Positions 6,255 to 7,396 of a stretch of 7,396 nt of DNA are shown piece by piece (the stretch's first letter is position 1; each line of letters opens with the position of its first letter). Both the position numbers and the translations under genes were made by a program. Below the pieces are notes generated by a model that saw only the letters and a program-made list of their open reading frames with translations, did not search any database and was not told where the DNA came from. This stretch comes from a candidate division Zixibacteria bacterium 4484_93 (GTDB taxonomy: Bacteria > UBP14 > UBA6098 > 4484-93): NCBI GenBank assembly GCA_002085385.1, contig NATO01000118.1:1-7396 (forward strand). Reading direction: 5' to 3'.

Positions 6255-6758
6255 CTACTTCCTGGGCATCATCCGTGGACCGCCCGGCCTCATTTCCTGT
6301 ATCCTTTCCTGGCGTTTTTCTCTGAACTCTTCCCGCAGATTTTTCAGCTTCTCAAGCTGCTCATCGGTGAGGATAGATTTAATATCCTGCATAACCTCGA
6401 TCTCCATATACTTCAGCTCTCCATTCTTTTCAGCGATGTCAAGAATGAGCGATTTCACCTTCTTCATATTCGGCGAATCGGATGCGAGCTCTGTCTCGAG
6501 GTCAACCTGTTCCTCTTCCTTTGCACTCTTCAGCTTGATGGTGCTTTTCTTGTGGGATGCCCAGGTATCCTTTATCTGCTCGCGCTGCTCATCTGTCAAG
6601 CCAATCTCGTCAGCAACCTTCAAGAGCATCTCAGGCCTCAGACCCGGTTTTCCAGGCCTTGCCCTCAGGCGGTTCCTCTCTCCAGGCTGAGCAAACACAG
6701 CTGTTGCAGCAATGAGAACTGCTACAACGATTACGACAGGCATCAGATAGCTTTTCAT
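6255..6758 (-). CDS. Spy/CpxP-family (LTxxQ) periplasmic protein, 167 aa
   Basis: An N-terminal signal peptide (MKSYLMPVVIVVAVLIAATAVFA) is probably cut before Q24, placing the protein in the periplasm. Two LTDEQ motifs, at residues 54-58 and 130-134, mark the LTxxQ family to which the chaperone Spy, the CpxA inhibitor CpxP and the metal sensors CnrX/ZraP belong. The mature protein should be all helical, with a basic Pro/Gly-rich N-terminal arm (RNRLRARPGKPGLRP) and a basic Met/Pro-rich tail (RPGGPRMMPRK). No cysteine is present, and histidines are too few for a clear metal site. The ATG overlaps the TGA of the preceding gene (ATGA), and AAGGAGG inside that gene serves as RBS, so the two are translated together. 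The gene looks intact. Whether it acts as a chaperone, a metal sensor or an anti-sigma partner cannot be decided from sequence. Confidence 0.85.
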   Translation of the reverse strand: MKSYLMPVVIVVAVLIAATAVFAQPGERNRLRARPGKPGLRPEMLLKVADEIGLTDEQREQIKDTWASHKKSTIKLKSAKEEEQVDLETELASDSPNMKKVKSLILDIAEKNGELKYMEIEVMQDIKSILTDEQLEKLKNLREEFREKRQERIQEMRPGGPRMMPRK

Positions 6759-7243
6759 CTTCTACCCTCCTTGTTAAATGGTTTCCTTCTTTCCTTTCTT
6801 ATGTCTCTTATCATACCAGATACCTCCCTTCGGAACTGCTCCTCGAATATCATAAGCTTTGCCTGCTGCTCGGTTGTCAAGAATTCTGAGCATTCATTGA
6901 AGAAGTTTATCTTCAGCTCCGAGACAGCCTGTCTGTTCTCGAGCAGCCTGTTGCACAGAGACTTAAGTTCATCATCGTTTCCCTTTTTGTCCAGCAGCAT
7001 CCGGATTGAATCCTCTGCCGCCAGATGCTCCTCTCTCAGACGCTCCTGTTCCTTGCGAAGCGCATTATACCTCGGGAAGAAGCTCGCCGCCTGCTCATCC
7101 GTCAGGTCAAGGAACTCTGTTAGCTTCCATATACGGAATGTTTCGACCCTTTTTTTGACTCTCTCTGGCAACTCGGGCGGCTGCGAGAAAATGACACCAG
7201 CAAACAGGAGTATAAATCCGATTAACAGAACAGTTCTTCGCAT
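6755..7243 (-). CDS. Spy/CpxP-like (LTxxQ) periplasmic protein, 162 aa
   Basis: The signal peptide MRRTVLLIGFILLFAGVIFS is followed by QPPELPERV in the likely mature start. LTDEQ (47-51) and LTTEQ (122-126) bracket a highly charged helical region, the layout of the LTxxQ family, and the tail is basic. It differs from the following 167-aa paralogue in the middle part: it has two cysteines (C97 in LKSLCNRL, C118 in NECSEF) that could pair in the periplasm. GGAGG seven bases before the ATG overlaps the stop region of the upstream gene, with three bases between TAA and ATG. The two neighbouring LTxxQ proteins probably arose by an old duplication and may form heterodimers, as Spy-like proteins work as dimers. 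That pairing is inference. The role is probably envelope-stress handling. Confidence 0.8.
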   Translation of the reverse strand: MRRTVLLIGFILLFAGVIFSQPPELPERVKKRVETFRIWKLTEFLDLTDEQAASFFPRYNALRKEQERLREEHLAAEDSIRMLLDKKGNDDELKSLCNRLLENRQAVSELKINFFNECSEFLTTEQQAKLMIFEEQFRREVSGMIRDIRKERRKPFNKEGRR

Positions 7244-7246
7244 TAC

Positions 7247-7396
7247 TTACCTCCATATTTTTTTCTCAATATTCTTTGCAAGGAGCGAGAGCTCATCCTC
7301 ATCGAGGAGGGCAAGCCTTTCCTCGAGCGGGAAGGAGGATTCAGCATACCTGATGAGTGCCTCTTCAAACTCATCCTCCTCGTAGGGGGCAACCTC
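7247..7396 (-). CDS. C-terminal 49 residues of an acidic protein of unknown function
   Basis: This frame is open from the window edge to TAA at 7247. It encodes EVAPYEEDEFEEALIRYAES, then a leucine-rich acidic helix (PLEERLALLDEDELSLLAKN), then a basic end, IEKKIWR. It has no signal peptide or membrane segment in the visible part. It is followed after three bases by the first Spy-like gene and is therefore in the same operon. In many bacteria LTxxQ genes follow an ECF sigma factor and an anti-sigma factor. The fragment could be the end of such a cytoplasmic regulator, but nothing in these 49 residues proves it, and I do not recognise the family. Confidence 0.65.
   Translation of the reverse strand, partial: EVAPYEEDEFEEALIRYAESSFPLEERLALLDEDELSLLAKNIEKKIWR

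Noticed and set aside
255..7330. Frequent CTCGAG/TCGAG words over the window
   Set aside because: They fall mostly in coding sequence as CTC-GAG or CTC-GAx codon pairs with no regular spacing, so they reflect codon use and not a repeat or binding-site array.
6231..7385. A long plus-strand open frame (384 codons) across the right end
   Set aside because: It is antisense to the two LTxxQ genes and the acidic fragment, all of which have RBSs, signal peptides or family motifs. Its own translation is serine/phenylalanine-rich with no domain, as expected of a reverse frame.

Overview
The window looks like a piece of a bacterial chromosome from a Gram-negative-type (diderm) lineage. The evidence is a secreted beta-propeller protein ending in a Por/T9SS-type sorting domain, two tandem Spy/CpxP-like periplasmic proteins, and a GT-C glycosyltransferase fused to TPRs. 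This combination, with moderate GC and frequent AGA/ATA codons, is common in uncultured candidate phyla of the Fibrobacteres-Chlorobi-Bacteroidetes and WOR-3/Cloacimonetes kind. That placement is inference. No rRNA, tRNA, CRISPR array or insertion sequence is visible.

Layout. Positions 1-661 (+) hold a damaged left end. A short open frame resembling part of a glycosyltransferase runs straight into the C-terminal part of exodeoxyribonuclease VII large subunit (xseA), with a frame change near 160-164. From 2510 down to 662 (-) lies a tight four-gene operon: a small BFD-type [2Fe-2S] protein, a DAO-family FAD oxidoreductase, and two small paralogous two-helix membrane proteins of 78 and 58 aa. 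The 58-aa gene is very short and easily missed. The operon ends exactly where xseA ends. From 2567 to 4811 (+), divergent from that operon, is a membrane glycosyltransferase with a C-terminal TPR array, interrupted near 2995 by a frame change and an apparent internal deletion. From 6145 to 4877 (-) is the propeller/sorting-domain protein, with its own promoter and a strong RBS. From 7396 to 6255 (-) is a second operon: the tail of an acidic protein of unknown function, then two Spy/CpxP-like LTxxQ proteins, closed by a clear intrinsic terminator at 6202-6232.

How the genes work together. The Fe-S and FAD proteins should form the core of an amine or amino-acid dehydrogenase of the sarcosine/proline/hydroxyproline type, but no alpha subunit is encoded beside them. 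The two membrane proteins that follow are unexplained and are the most interesting uncharacterised genes here. The Spy-like pair suggests an envelope-stress or metal-response operon. The glycosyltransferase-TPR protein is probably involved in envelope glycan assembly, if it is functional at all.

Two of the genes, xseA and the glycosyltransferase, show frame changes with missing conserved sequence. Misassembly or sequence error is therefore as likely as real gene decay, and this limits how much novelty can be claimed.
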